The notes beneath the pieces are model-generated. The model was given only the letters and a program-made list of their open reading frames with translations. It was not told the origin of the DNA and ran no database searches. From Gnetum montanum (Eukaryota; Streptophyta; Gnetopsida; Gnetales; Gnetaceae), in NCBI GenBank assembly GCA_015680685.1, contig MNCI01027046.1:502770-566769 (forward strand): DNA of 64,000 bases, given 5' to 3'. Positions within the stretch are counted from its first letter, which is position 1. Every line of letters begins with the position of its first letter. This document shows, piece by piece, positions 22,379-33,341 of this stretch. The translations under genes and the position numbers were made by a program.

Positions 22379-22749
22379 TTTCTAAGTAATACAATACAGT
22401 TCATTTTGCCAGCCATTTATTTTGCTTACTTTGTGCTTTACATTCAATTTACGTTTGGTTTACGTTTTATTCACAATACAGTTTTTGCATACGTTTCTGT
22501 TTACATTTTATGCGCACTGTTTACATTTTAAGACATCAGTTACAATAACCCCAGCACAAGCCATAGTTTACGCTCGGGGAAGTCCTTGATTGATTTGTGT
22601 GCAGACCATCCAAGGCATTCTGCCTTCGTTTCCTTTCCAACTTGCCCTCAAGCAAAGGTAGGATCAGCTATGCCTGCCCGACGATCTTTCAGTGTTCGTT
22701 CTCCCTTCCAACCTTGCACCGACGATTTAGGTCAGTACATACATCACTG

Positions 22750-24404
22750 CAGAAAAATAATTGATGGTAGTGGTGTTTGCTCTAGAGAAGTTCAGCCATT
22801 ATGTGCTTGGATACAAAGTGTTTGTGTACACGAACCATAATGCCATCCGCTTCTTGATGAACAAGCCAATGATGAGCCTCCACGTCATACGATGGCTGGT
22901 GATCTTGTAAGAATTTGATCTTACAATGATAGATCAAAAGGGCACTAAGAATGTGGTCATTGATCACTTATCTCGGTTGCAATGAGACAACAAAGAGAAA
23001 GAGAATCCACTATTTGATATGTTTCCCGATGAACTCCTCTTTATTGGGGCTATAACTGAACAATTGTCCAATGAGCCTAAATGGTATAATGACATTCTCA
23101 CCTATCTTCTCACCCAAGAGATACCACAAGGATTGGACCACAGGAAGAAACATTAGTTTCTTCATCAAGTAAAACACTTCATGGAGATCAGCGGACACCT
23201 CTATAAGGTGTGTGCCGATGGACTAGTTCATTGGTATGTCCCTAATGCCGATTAACTACATGTTCTTCAAGATGCTCATGAAGGTCCTTGTGGAGGACAC
23301 TATGCTAGGAGATGCACAACTATTAAAATCCTGATGGAAAGGATGCTCACCATTACGTCCACTCTTATGAACGATGCCAACCAGATGGTGGAATGATTGC
23401 TGGAATGGAGGGACCTCAATAATGGATTTAACCACTGGAACCCTTCGACATCTGGGGCATTGATTTCATCGGTCCCATCATGCCCATGTCAAATGGAAAG
23501 ATACATCATAGTTGTTGTTGACTATTGTATAAAATAGGCAAAAGCAGTAGCCATCATCGACTATACATCTTCTACTACTGCTCGATTTATACAACAAAAT
23601 GTTGTAAACAAGTTTGGTGTGCCATGTGCATTAATTTTTAATAATGGAACTCACTTTATAGGCACTACTTTTTAGAAGCTCGTGCAATGCTTGGGGGTTG
23701 AACATAAACTCACAACACCCTACCACCCCCAAGCCAATGGTCAAGCTGATGTTACCAATAGGGAAATCACAAGGATTCTAACAAGAACTGTTAGCAAATA
23801 TAGGAAAGACTGGAGCACAAAACTCAGCAATGCCCTTTGAGCCTACTGCTTAACTTGGCAACTTCCTATAGGCTATTCTCCCTATGAGCTTGTGTATGGA
23901 AAATTACCAATGCTTCTTATTCAATCCGAGCTTCATACACCTTCGACAGCGTATGACCTCAACCTTGACTTAAGTCTAGCACAAAAAGAAAGATTAATGA
24001 ATCTCAACCTATCAAATAAAAACCAATTGGTAGCCCTATCATCTAACGAGTTGCACAAGGCCTACAACAAAAAGCAACATGATCTTAAAATTAGAAAAGT
24101 CAAAATTCAATTGAAAGATAAGGTTCGCTATTGGAACCCCACACATGTACCTCAACAAACTAAGTTCCAAACATTGTGAGTAGGTCCTTACATCATTTAT
24201 GAAGCTTTTCCTTCTAGGGCCATGATGATCTACAAACCTGAGATCCCAAACAAGAAACAACTGGTCAACATCCAACAAATCAAACCTTTCCATGAGCATA
24301 AGTCAGTTAATACAACAAACGCCTCATCAAATGGACAACCATACTCCATATTTCAAATCTCCTCCTTTCAACTTAGTCGTGGGGGAGATGGCCACCCATG
24401 CTAA
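22750..24404 (+). pseudogene. Different Ty3/gypsy pol fragment (RNase H to integrase)
   Basis: The RNase H tail reads KVFVYTNHNAIRFLMNK and NVVIDHLSRLQ, a pattern closer to Athila-like gypsy elements than to the two Tat copies. Integrase follows with a partial zinc finger (HEGPCGGHYARR) and core pieces. The second catalytic position reads FNNGTHF (Asp to Asn) and the third GQADVTN (Glu to Asp). Many stops and frame changes are present. The last open part (23892-24179, then 24222-24404) is the integrase C-terminus. It begins where the LTR homology ends, so it is a nested or recombined fragment. Family assignment is tentative. Confidence 0.7.
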
Positions 24405-24636
24405 CAATATAAGTGGCTCCTCAGTTTTTCATCTTTTTGTTTTACACATTTTTTGTTTTACAACTTTTGGTTTTACACATTCTCTATTTTACATTTTCTT
24501 GTTTTCATGTTATTAATCTTTTCTAATTTTTTGTTTTACACCATCATTAATACATTTCCTATTTCTTGAATATTTTACACTTTCTTTTATATTTTATTTT
24601 ATTTTATTCTGATTTGATTTTCTAACTTTTTGTTAA
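24405..24636. other. T-rich sequence after the gypsy fragment
   Basis: No gene is supported. A purine tract GTGGGGGAGATGG at about 24380 may be the polypurine tract of the preceding fragment. The T-rich DNA with repeated TTTTACA words that follows could be the start of its LTR. Confidence 0.4.
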
Positions 24637-25908
24637 TGATTATGGATTTGATTTTACTAGGCAATGATAAGTTATAAAGCGAATTTGACTATCTTAGAGG
24701 TGATATTGTTATTATAAATACCTATCCCCAACTAAAAAGGAAGCAAAATTAAGTGGCTCAACTGATCTTGTTAGACGAGTTTGCCAATTTGCCCATAGGC
24801 ATCTTTATATTTCCTTATACTTTATTTGATACATCTTGATGTGTAATTATAGTTAAATTATTTCGATTCCAAAGACTACTATTTTTGACGTGGCTATTTA
24901 AAAATATAAGGCAACTCTCTTGTCGACAGGCATAAATTTGTGCCTTTTTTGATTGACAAAGTATCATGCCACGTGGTTTGGAAACAAACTTTGAAATAGC
25001 TAAGCTAGTCAATTTTGAGTTTGGGTTCATGGAATATACACAACCTTGTGATGAATCATAAGGAAATGACAAATGATGCCTTCAATGGATAGCTAATAGT
25101 TATGAGGCACATAGCACCTAAAACATTCTTATCCCTAATGTAATCCACTCACCATATATGATATTATCAGAAAACATTAATTTATTGAACAAGTCGAACA
25201 AAGCCATGTACCTAAAGGCAAATCAGTAATGTTCACCTAAAAATCTCTCAATCAAGCAAAGTGTTTCATTTCTAAATATGTATCTTTTCATTTTACGTGA
25301 AAATGGCCTAATTCAAATGAGAATGGAGAAAGATATCATATTCATCTTTAATAGCATTAAAATAAGCCCATTCTTCTTGGGATTCTAAACCATCAACCTT
25401 TTCAAAATCTAAAATAATGGAATTGCATTCTTGCCAATTGATTAAAAAAACAAAAACAAAAAACAAAAAAGCAACAAACTAGAATCTCAATCTTAGCCAA
25501 TGTTTTAGCTCACCACGTTTGATATCCTATGCACCAATTTTTTGAGCACGCGAGTGAAGGAATAGTATGGCATATTATGGGGCCATTTCTGACATTTTCT
25601 CAAAAAATAATGCCAATTATGCCAATTGATACAGTTCTATAAACAACTGCATTTCACTAGGCTGTTCCTATAATAACAATGCAAAATTGAAATAAACTAG
25701 TCACCATTTAATATAGTTGAAGAATAGACTATTCATGGAGGAAAGTAACCAACATTCTCACAAAATGTCAAAGCTGTGTTAAGCATTTTTTTAAGCTATA
25801 ATTGCACAGAGTACATTTAAGCAGATTACATGTACAATGTCTTTCGTACATTTAACTGCAATGTCAAGAACTTCCATAAGAGGTTCAATGGGGACTTTTG
25901 CATGAATT

Positions 25909-27505
25909 TTATTTTTTTTTTGGAGAAAATATTTAGGATTATATTACTGAGAAAGAAAGACTATAGTATAGGAGATTACAAATCGTGGGCCATCAACAAT
26001 GGCCCTCAATGGAGGGGAAAAATCCCTAAGTCACAAAAAAAAATTCAACACCCTATTAGACATGGTATGACCAAAAAACTGGGCCTCCAGGTTAGCCCAG
26101 GCCTGTGCAAGGGCTTAATGCCACTTGGCCTCTTACTCCTATCGTTCAACCTCACGCACCTTGTCTGAAGCCCTTTGCGTGGCTTGCCGCAGCTCTTCGT
26201 GCCAGTTCTTGTGGCTGGAGGTTTCTGACCGAGGGCAGGGGAAACCAGTTTGTCGAGGCGAGCAAGGGGACACCACTCCCGTTAGGTCCGTTGGCCCCAC
26301 GTAAAGGTTGTAGCCCATAGGAACCAATGGCTCCCTTGGCCGGGCGAGACCATAGGGCCTGGGGGGTAGCAGCAGGGGGGCTATCCAGGGGGGGAGGGGG
26401 GGCAGATGATGACGGGTGTTGCCCCCCCTCTACCCCCCACCACAAGGTAAGGATTAACCTAGAATGACGGTCGCGTCACTTGAGCAGGAGGGCCTCCAGG
26501 AAAAAGCGGGGAAGGTTGACCTAACGACCTAATTTCAAACAACACAGAAATGCAAAATGTAGGCCCTGGAGCTTGGAACCGTTGCCAAACTGTACAAAAA
26601 ATCTGTTCACCAGATCTGCTGCCCGAACCCAGAGACAGGGCGGAGAAGATCGGGGCACCTGTCGACTCCTTGTATGTGGCACGGGCCCGTCGAAAAACAG
26701 TTCTGCGTCCTACAGACCACGGGTAGACGGCAGGATGACCTCACCTGCGATCTGGACCCCTAGACAGTTGGCAATTGAGGATTTGGTGACAAGAATCTCA
26801 CACCCTCGGAAAAAGGTCCGATTGTCGGCCCAGTTGGAAAAGAAAGCATCGTCTACTAAATCTAGGTCCCCGACCAGCCGCTGCAAAGGGTCACACCAAT
26901 CGCACTGTGTCACCATTTGCCAGAGTTCCTCGTCATCCTAAAACATGGCGTAGTCTGGCTCAAATGGTAACGTGATTCCCATCATCGCCTTGATTTCTTT
27001 CCACATGCAGAGAGCTTGGAGAACCAACCCCGGGGGGTGGGTGAGCCGTTCCTACAGAAAAACAGTGTGATTTCTTACTTTCCACGCTACCCATAAAAGA
27101 AGCGTGGCCCAAGAATCGCTGGTGAGGCGCATCGAGGGGGTCACTACCCCCCGTGCGCCACGTGGCATGCATGCATGCACAATCGTAAATGAAGTGTTGG
27201 ATTGTCTCGGGCACAACGCCGCAGCTGGGATAGGTGTCGTTCTGCATGATCCTACGCCGACACAGGAGATCTTGCATGGGCAACTCATCCATTAGTACCA
27301 ACTAGAGGAAGATCTTTATTTTCTCGGGCAACTGCCCCTTCCAGATCTGCTGCTAGCCAACAATTTGGGGGTGCTTGGCAGTCAGCAGGTCGCGCGACCA
27401 CACTTAGGCCTGCATCGCACGCGCTTGCCGGCATAGCACTTGCTAGGGCCTAGAATCTTGCACCCGCCTGCCAGGGCCTAGAATCTCACACCCTCGCCTC
27501 CCAAC
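25909..27505 (-). mobile_element. 5'-truncated GC-rich LINE 3' end
   Basis: A block much richer in G+C than its surroundings, bounded on the + strand by a T-run at 25909-25921, which is a poly(A) tail on the minus strand. The minus-strand protein near 27301-26960 has the zinc-binding pattern that ends plant L1-type ORF2 proteins (SCGVVPETIQHFIYDCACMH followed by TW; the first Cys of the pair is Tyr). No intact RT is present. The block occupies the position of about 790 bp of SAE2 sequence present in the other arm. Confidence 0.65.
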
Positions 27506-29062
27506 ATTGATGCAGGACTTCTCAAGTACCACAAGTGACAGTAAAGAATTCTTATAGCATTCAATACCTTGCTATGTTCTAGCAAATTATAAAAATTTTT
27601 AAGCAACAATTCATTTTACACTTCTTGATCAGATGTTTTCATGCACTCGAGATGTTGCTGTGACAAATATCAAATTGACTTAAACGCATCATTATGATTC
27701 AATTTAAACGTACATGTTCAAACGAAAAAATCATTATCTATCACAGCGTAGTTTTAGAAAAACCACAAACTGGAGAAATGATAGCAAAAAGTGAACAATC
27801 ATAAGACCTGTGATTTATATGGATGTTACATGAGAATTCTCGGTGAAGATCTTCAACCTCCAGAATCAAATTCTTTTTGCTGGCATCTATTAATTCTGCC
27901 AATGTCTGAAAAGCATAGACATGTAAAAAGGTGTTACTCTAAAGCAGAAACAAACATAACGCCTAGGTGCCCATAAATACAGTAAAAATATAGATAGGCC
28001 CTCCTAAACTACAAAAATACCTTTTCTAGATTTTTCATATACCCTTCAATCAAATCCTTTTCAAGGTCATCACCAGTCTCAAACAAAAGCTTGCAGCCAT
28101 CCATAATCAATGGTGAACTAACACCTAATTTATTTTTAATAACTTTTTCTATAACATCTCTCAGTTTTGTGCACTTGGTATTGACTTCAAGAGAGAGAGG
28201 CGTCTAACATGCAATGAATAAAATCGTCAGAAAAGCAGAATGCACTGAAAGTATTTATTTATAAAGATAAGCACCGTCTCAACCCGTTGTAAATCTTTCA
28301 AGAAATATATTACGCACCTGTGAGCATACATAACAGGATTTGTTTGGTTCAAATGGTTCAACAGGCATCAAAAGCATTCTCCTTGATGGATGCTCCAAGC
28401 AATATGTCATTCTGATTTTTTTTAAACCCAAAAACGTGGTAATTTTAGAAAAATCTAAAATTAGAGTCTTCCAGCATAACAACAAGATACTCCAGCAAGG
28501 ATAGAAATTTTGATCTGTCTATGAATATTGTCGGTGTAAAGAAGATTAAATCTAATACTGAGATTAATAATGAGTTAGTCTATTAAAGATCAAGTTATTG
28601 CTTGTGGCTGGAAAATCGAGCTTCTATAAATGTCCATCTGTATGTTACAAATACATCCTTTTCGAGGTATCTATAAAATGGAAGTGCTTATACGTAAATA
28701 CTACATTGAACATGTTATATACAGTAAATTGGTGTCAATCTGTGTTCATTTCCATCTTGCTAGTTGGAAAACAGTCCAGTTTGCCAACAACTATCTTATA
28801 CTTCCTTCACTCAAAGGGATTGATTTTGCATGGGTTAGTAACTAAGGGTGAAATTTATTATCGCATCCTGTATAATAAAAGTAATCAAATTATCTGCAGC
28901 TATTCCCCATTGGTTCCAAAAAGACTTTGAAGCAAAGAACTTGAGTAAGATGTGATATTCATTCTAAATTAACAACATTGTCATAATACCGAATGATGTA
29001 GTCACTGTGATAAAAAGAGGCCAAGGGATCACAGGGTGCAATTTATTCTTCCACTAAAATTT

Positions 29063-29140
29063 TGCAGTGTTAGCCTAGTGGTAAAAGTTTTGACATGGAA
29101 GCCCAAGTCACTAATTTGATTCCAGTGGGCAATACTGAGT
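29063..29140 (+). repeat. tRNA-like SINE head in left arm
   Basis: Contains TTAGCCTAGTGGTAAAAG (A-box-like) and AATTTGATTCCAGTGG (B-box-like) about 30 nt apart. The mirror copy is at about 40075-40140 in the right arm, so the insertion predates the duplication. Confidence 0.5.
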
Positions 29141-31137
29141 TACGGACAAATTCTGGAAAAGAAATTTTGAAAATCATATGGTCTGAAGGATCCAAGACGG
29201 TCTCCATCAGGGCTGGAATTTCAGAATTTCCTAGCCTGGATGTATACATCCTGCACGGTCAAACTTGGTATTTTCACGGTATACAGGCTAAATTTATACA
29301 TTTTCATGAAAAAAATTGTATAATATGTTTTCAGAGTGCATATACGTTTATCTACCCATCAAATTCCTAGCCTGGTACTCCCATGGATATAATTAAATAC
29401 ATTCAGTCTTAGTTTCAAATTTTAAAGATTTCTCATGATTCAAATAGGATTGTCACCATTGTTGTCAGACTTGACTCAGACTCATGAGTACTCACCAAGC
29501 CCAAGCCCAAGCCCAATAATGAAAACAATGAATATTACCTATTTCTTACTTTATACTAGGTTTGTTATAAGAAAGCTATATTTATTTCATCGTGTGACTA
29601 GCAGTGACAATTAGTACCACAATGTCTATGGTATGTACAAAAATGTCACTAGAAAAAAATTTAAACTGCCCATATTCTAAACCCTGAATTGAACAATCCT
29701 TTCATGTGATTAGACATTAATGACATACACCTTGTTGGTTAGGCTTATGGCTTACATCGTAGAGGGATTTTGCAAAACGAATGGTTCACAGTGAATTCTA
29801 TCCAATAGATTGCTAGGTTTCCATACTCTCCAAATGGAAGAATACTTCTGTTTAGGATTAAGGTTAATACTGTGCACATCCTGGATCAGGCATCTACTGT
29901 ACACATCCTACATAAATACCATTCTTGCTGTGAGTCTCCATTCTCAAACACAATTAATTCATCGTGAAATCCCAAAAAAGTAAAATGTAAATAACAAATC
30001 AAATTTAAATTTACTTAAGTTTCTTACCTATAATTTTGAGAATCTTTTTGGAGCAACTTCATTGCTTCAATGACAATAAGGCCTGCTATTATTGCATTTG
30101 TTGTTGCTATTGCATGGATAATATTTCCTGCAATTCCTTTTGTATCAAAAAAGCTTTGCATCGGGATTCCAAAGGATGAAGTCAAAGGCTAGATTACCTA
30201 TATCCTGCAAAACGTTTAAAGATGTTCAGCAGCTTGCCCAAACATGGTCACCAAACCAAAAATTAAAAAGCACTACTGTTAACAGATGAAACATTATTAG
30301 GAAAATATGTCGGTCAAATAGAAGCCAACCATTTTTCTCTCTTCAAAACATATCCGAAGTGCCTTCAGAAAAACTCTTGCATTGTCCAAAACATTCCATA
30401 TTTCCTGGGGGTTTTTCAGTCCCAATGAAGCCATTGCTGATAATGACTGAGCTGAGTTCGCACATTTCACATAAGATTCCCCATTTAGACATGACTCCTG
30501 CAAAGGAAGAATATCTTTGATATATAAAGGTGTTGGCGGCCTCCTTTTCTTCCACATATCCTCTTTTTTCAAGGCTGCATCAATATTATAGCCAAAAACA
30601 TGATCAAATATCCTTTTCCCATAAGTTTCTAGGTCTTGACCCTCCTGCATGTCAAAGACATCAGAGTTTCCTTCCGGTGCACCTGTTGTTGCATCAGATG
30701 TCTGTGCACCAAAATCAGTCGCCTGGCTCCTATCACCAAAGAGCTTTGCAAAAAGAAGCTCTTTTGCCCAGACAACACAGTGGACAAACTACAAATAAAA
30801 AAGGGACCATCAAACCCACAGGAAAACACAGATTTACAGCATAAACATTCATAAATGTACGATGCAGTTCATATTTGAAATTCATATTTGAAAAAAAAAA
30901 ACCCTTCTGCAAAGGTAAATACAAACTTGAAGAAAATTAAAGTCCAGAAGGATCATCTCTCCAAATAAGTATCCAAACAATGATAAAGCCAGTGATATAA
31001 ACATTAATACAGTTTTTACTGTGGATTGCTAAGCCTGAAAACAAATCACCATGGTTATCTAGTAAGAATGCAATTATTATAATGTCACCATTCCAACTGT
31101 TTCAATAATACACTCTGACTTTATAAGAATACATCAG

Positions 31138-31292
31138 AGTGGCACAGCAGGGCGTGATGGGCCCATAGCCCACAGGATCCAGGGTTGAAACCTCCCTTTG
31201 ATAAAATAAATATTTGCCAAAAAAACAAAGACCTAGCTCTTCATAGAGTCAAATGGTGAAAGAGTTAGGACAAGGCTAGGATGATGATGATA
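31138..31292 (+). repeat. tRNA-like SINE with RTE-like tail
   Basis: AGTGGCACAGCAGGGCGTGA then AGGGTTGAAACCTCCC looks like A and B boxes of a Pol III unit. The tail AGTTAGGACAAGGCTAGGATGATGATGAT resembles plant RTE-type 3' ends. A mirror copy lies at about 37840-37990 in the right arm. Confidence 0.45.
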
Positions 31293-32294
31293 GCTGAAAC
31301 TTTGATGCGGTGGAAGCAATGATCAAAGCCAATAAAAAGTAAATCTGTGAATAAGCTTGATAGGATACTAAAGAGAAAAAATGAGTGGTAAATGACTCAT
31401 CTGAAACTTAAAACACAAACTGAAAAACAAAAAGAACCAACAAAAATGCCATGCCACCAAATTGTCTTTATTAACAGTAACGGCCATTTATGAATTCAAC
31501 AGAAAGGCAGCTGAAAGAAACACACACATTACAAGACCAAAATAAAAGGAAGGAATTCATTTTAAGGACCAATTATGGACAACAAAAGGAATACTAGAAA
31601 ACATCCGTAAACTAACATAATAACTCCAGAACATGCAGATACAACTGAATCCACAAGATTATTTTGTTATCAAAAAGAGAAAAAAATTCTGTTCTAGATA
31701 TATAGCTACCATGCAATTAGTTATCAACCTTTGAAGGGGTATTTGTAATTGTACAAACTGGATATGTTTTTGGTGCTGGCTTCGGCTGGCACTCATAGCA
31801 CTCTGTGAGTCCTTTAACATGAACAGTGACCTGCAAACCCCAAAAATGTAAATACGTATTTCAACAAAAGAAACTTTAAAAAAAATAAAGAAAATTTCGG
31901 CGAAAACCTGGAATCAATTACTTCAGTGAAAGGAACAGCATCTCAGGAAAACAAAATTTAGAGGGGAAAAAATAGCTCCGCTGAAAAATAAACTTATCAT
32001 GTCACATTCAACAGAGTCTACAAATAATGCAAAGCAGGATTGAACATATTCAGTTACTAATTTTCGGTTCATTCCAAAGCATTGACTTCTCAGATGTTGA
32101 AAGCTAAGCAGTCAAATAAAGGAAGAAAAATTTAAAATGAAGAGGCCCATGACGATAGAAGAGAATTCATTCATGCCTATCCCCAAACCCTCTCTTTAAT
32201 ATCCCTATTCTTTATCATATATCCATTTCAAAATATTCCAGCTATTCAAAAAGTTGAGAATAGGCTTTAAGCCTTATGGCTCTCAGCTACAAGA

Positions 32295-32560
32295 GTGAGG
32301 TATTAAGCCTAGCGGTGAGATTCTTAGATTCTGTGGGCAACTCTAAGTTATAACATTCTAACTTGACTATATGTCTTGGAGTAAATATTGTTTGGGGTGG
32401 GGGTGTTGGAATTCCAAAATAATTGTAATATAGGTACACCTTAAAATATATAGTCCAATTAGAACTTTATAACTTAGCATTGTCTACTAGAATCAAACCC
32501 ATGACATGTAGTTTTCAAATTAAGAATCTTACCCCTCAACCAACACCTCATTGTGGTCTT
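32295..32560. repeat. Facing SINE-like pieces in the inter-arm region
   Basis: On the minus strand 32555-32360 reads AATGAGGTGTTGGTTGAGGG then ATGGGTTTGATTCTAG (B-box-like) and a tail containing GGTGTACCTATATTAC. A second head-like piece on the + strand at 32295-32360 (GTATTAAGCCTAGCGGTGAG) faces it. The minus-strand unit resembles the repeats at 43685-43795 and 53585-53740. Confidence 0.5.
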
Positions 32561-33341
32561 CCAACCAATATCTTAAGCATGACTTTGATTAACAACCTCT
32601 TGCCCAACAAAACAATGAAGTAACAATAGCCGATTGTCCAAAAGAACTTTGAGGATGCTCGTGCAGCAAGGGTGTCATTAAGCCAACCCACTAATTCGAA
32701 TAAAATGCTAATGACAACGAATGATTCTCTATGCCAAAGGATAACTCGTTAACACGGTTTTTGCCACCGAAAAATCATGTTTTTTCAAAAAAGAGACTCG
32801 TTAAGACGAGTTGTTCAGCTTATCGAAAGAGGAAACAGAGAACTTCATTTTCGATGGCCGATTATTCCACGCAAGTAGATCCTGCCACGTCATACACGTG
32901 TCAATTTCAGAGACGGCAAAGCAAAGCGTACGAGACCAAATCACGCACAAAACTTTTATTTTCATTTTGGCTTGCTCAGGGCCGCCTGGCCTCAAATCGA
33001 CGAAAAGTCTAAGGTAGAGAGGGAAAAATTTGTGCACGCCTTCGTCCACTCGCGGAACCGCCATTAAAAATTCCTGCCTTGTTCCGACTTTTCTGAGAAC
33101 GGAATCAAAAAAACCGAGAAGCAGCAACAAAAAAAAAATTTTACGATTCCGTTTCTCCGCTGGTCGTCTTTTCCTGCTTTGTTCTGGTGTCAAGCTGCGG
33201 ACTCCTCACGCGCAGAGAGGCTGTGACGGAGTAGCCAGCTTTGAAATTTCACTTCTTCGTAAATTCCTCTTCTTATTATGCGAGTGTTGGCTGCTGCGTT
33301 CCGAGGTTTTTGTTTTCGTGCTTCGCTTTGCTTCTACTCCA
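32561..33341 (+). promoter_or_regulatory. Upstream region of SAE2
   Basis: No separate gene is supported. The last 400 bases are less AT-rich than the introns and include the ACGT-core words CCACGTCATACACGTGTC near 32884 (G-box-like). No clear TATA box was found in the expected place, which is common for housekeeping plant genes. A pyrimidine-rich leader (CTTCTTCG, TTCCTCTTC) precedes the ATG. Confidence 0.4.

Larger units (their letters stand above)
20567..22736 (+). repeat. LTR after pol B
   Basis: Collinear with the LTR at 5632-7318 (same TGTCTTGG start, CGTCAACAAAGAGG block, TATA region and terminal CAAGCAAAGGTAGGATC block). It has its own CACGCTG/GCGTGAG-rich stretch at 21100-21730 and a CACAT(CA) microsatellite at 22225-22262. 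The last block stops near 22736, where an unrelated gypsy fragment begins. Boundaries are approximate. Confidence 0.6.
27808..31830 (-). pseudogene. Inverted partial SAE2 copy, exons 5-10
   Basis: Exons on the minus strand: 31830-31729 (exon 5), 30788-30330 (exon 6, 459 nt like the gene), 30204-30028 (exon 7, 177 nt against 230), 28411-28318 (exon 8), 28203-28021 (exon 9) and 27905-27808 (exon 10). Splice AG and GT bases are kept. Exon 7 has lost 53 nt in the segment covering [17 protein letters not shown], which breaks the frame. Exons 1-4 are absent because the duplicated segment starts in intron 4. Exon 11 is absent, with LINE sequence in its place. Differences from the gene in exons 5, 6 and 10 are few, so the duplication is fairly young. 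It cannot encode an enzyme; a transcript from it would be antisense to SAE2 mRNA only if read from the + strand. Confidence 0.9.
24637..32248. repeat. Left arm of large inverted duplication
   Basis: Reverse complement of 36868-43742 over most of its length. Landmarks: 24637-24900 against 43490-43742, 25640-25905 against 42460-42725, exons 5-10 of SAE2, and the CAAAATATTCC block at 32225-32247 against 36868-36895. The arms differ by scattered substitutions and indels. This arm carries about 1.6 kb of LINE sequence (25909-27505) where the right arm has about 790 bp including exon 11. AT-rich non-coding stretches between exons follow the introns of the functional gene. Confidence 0.9.

Noticed and set aside
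26573-26941. 122-codon + strand frame in the GC-rich LINE block
   Set aside because: The strand that matches a LINE zinc-binding end is the minus strand; the + frame is a shadow.
24637-32248. Inverted repeat as an assembly artefact
   Set aside because: The arms differ by substitutions, a 53-nt exon deletion, many short indels and a 1.6-kb LINE, so they are two real sequences. Placement still deserves read support.
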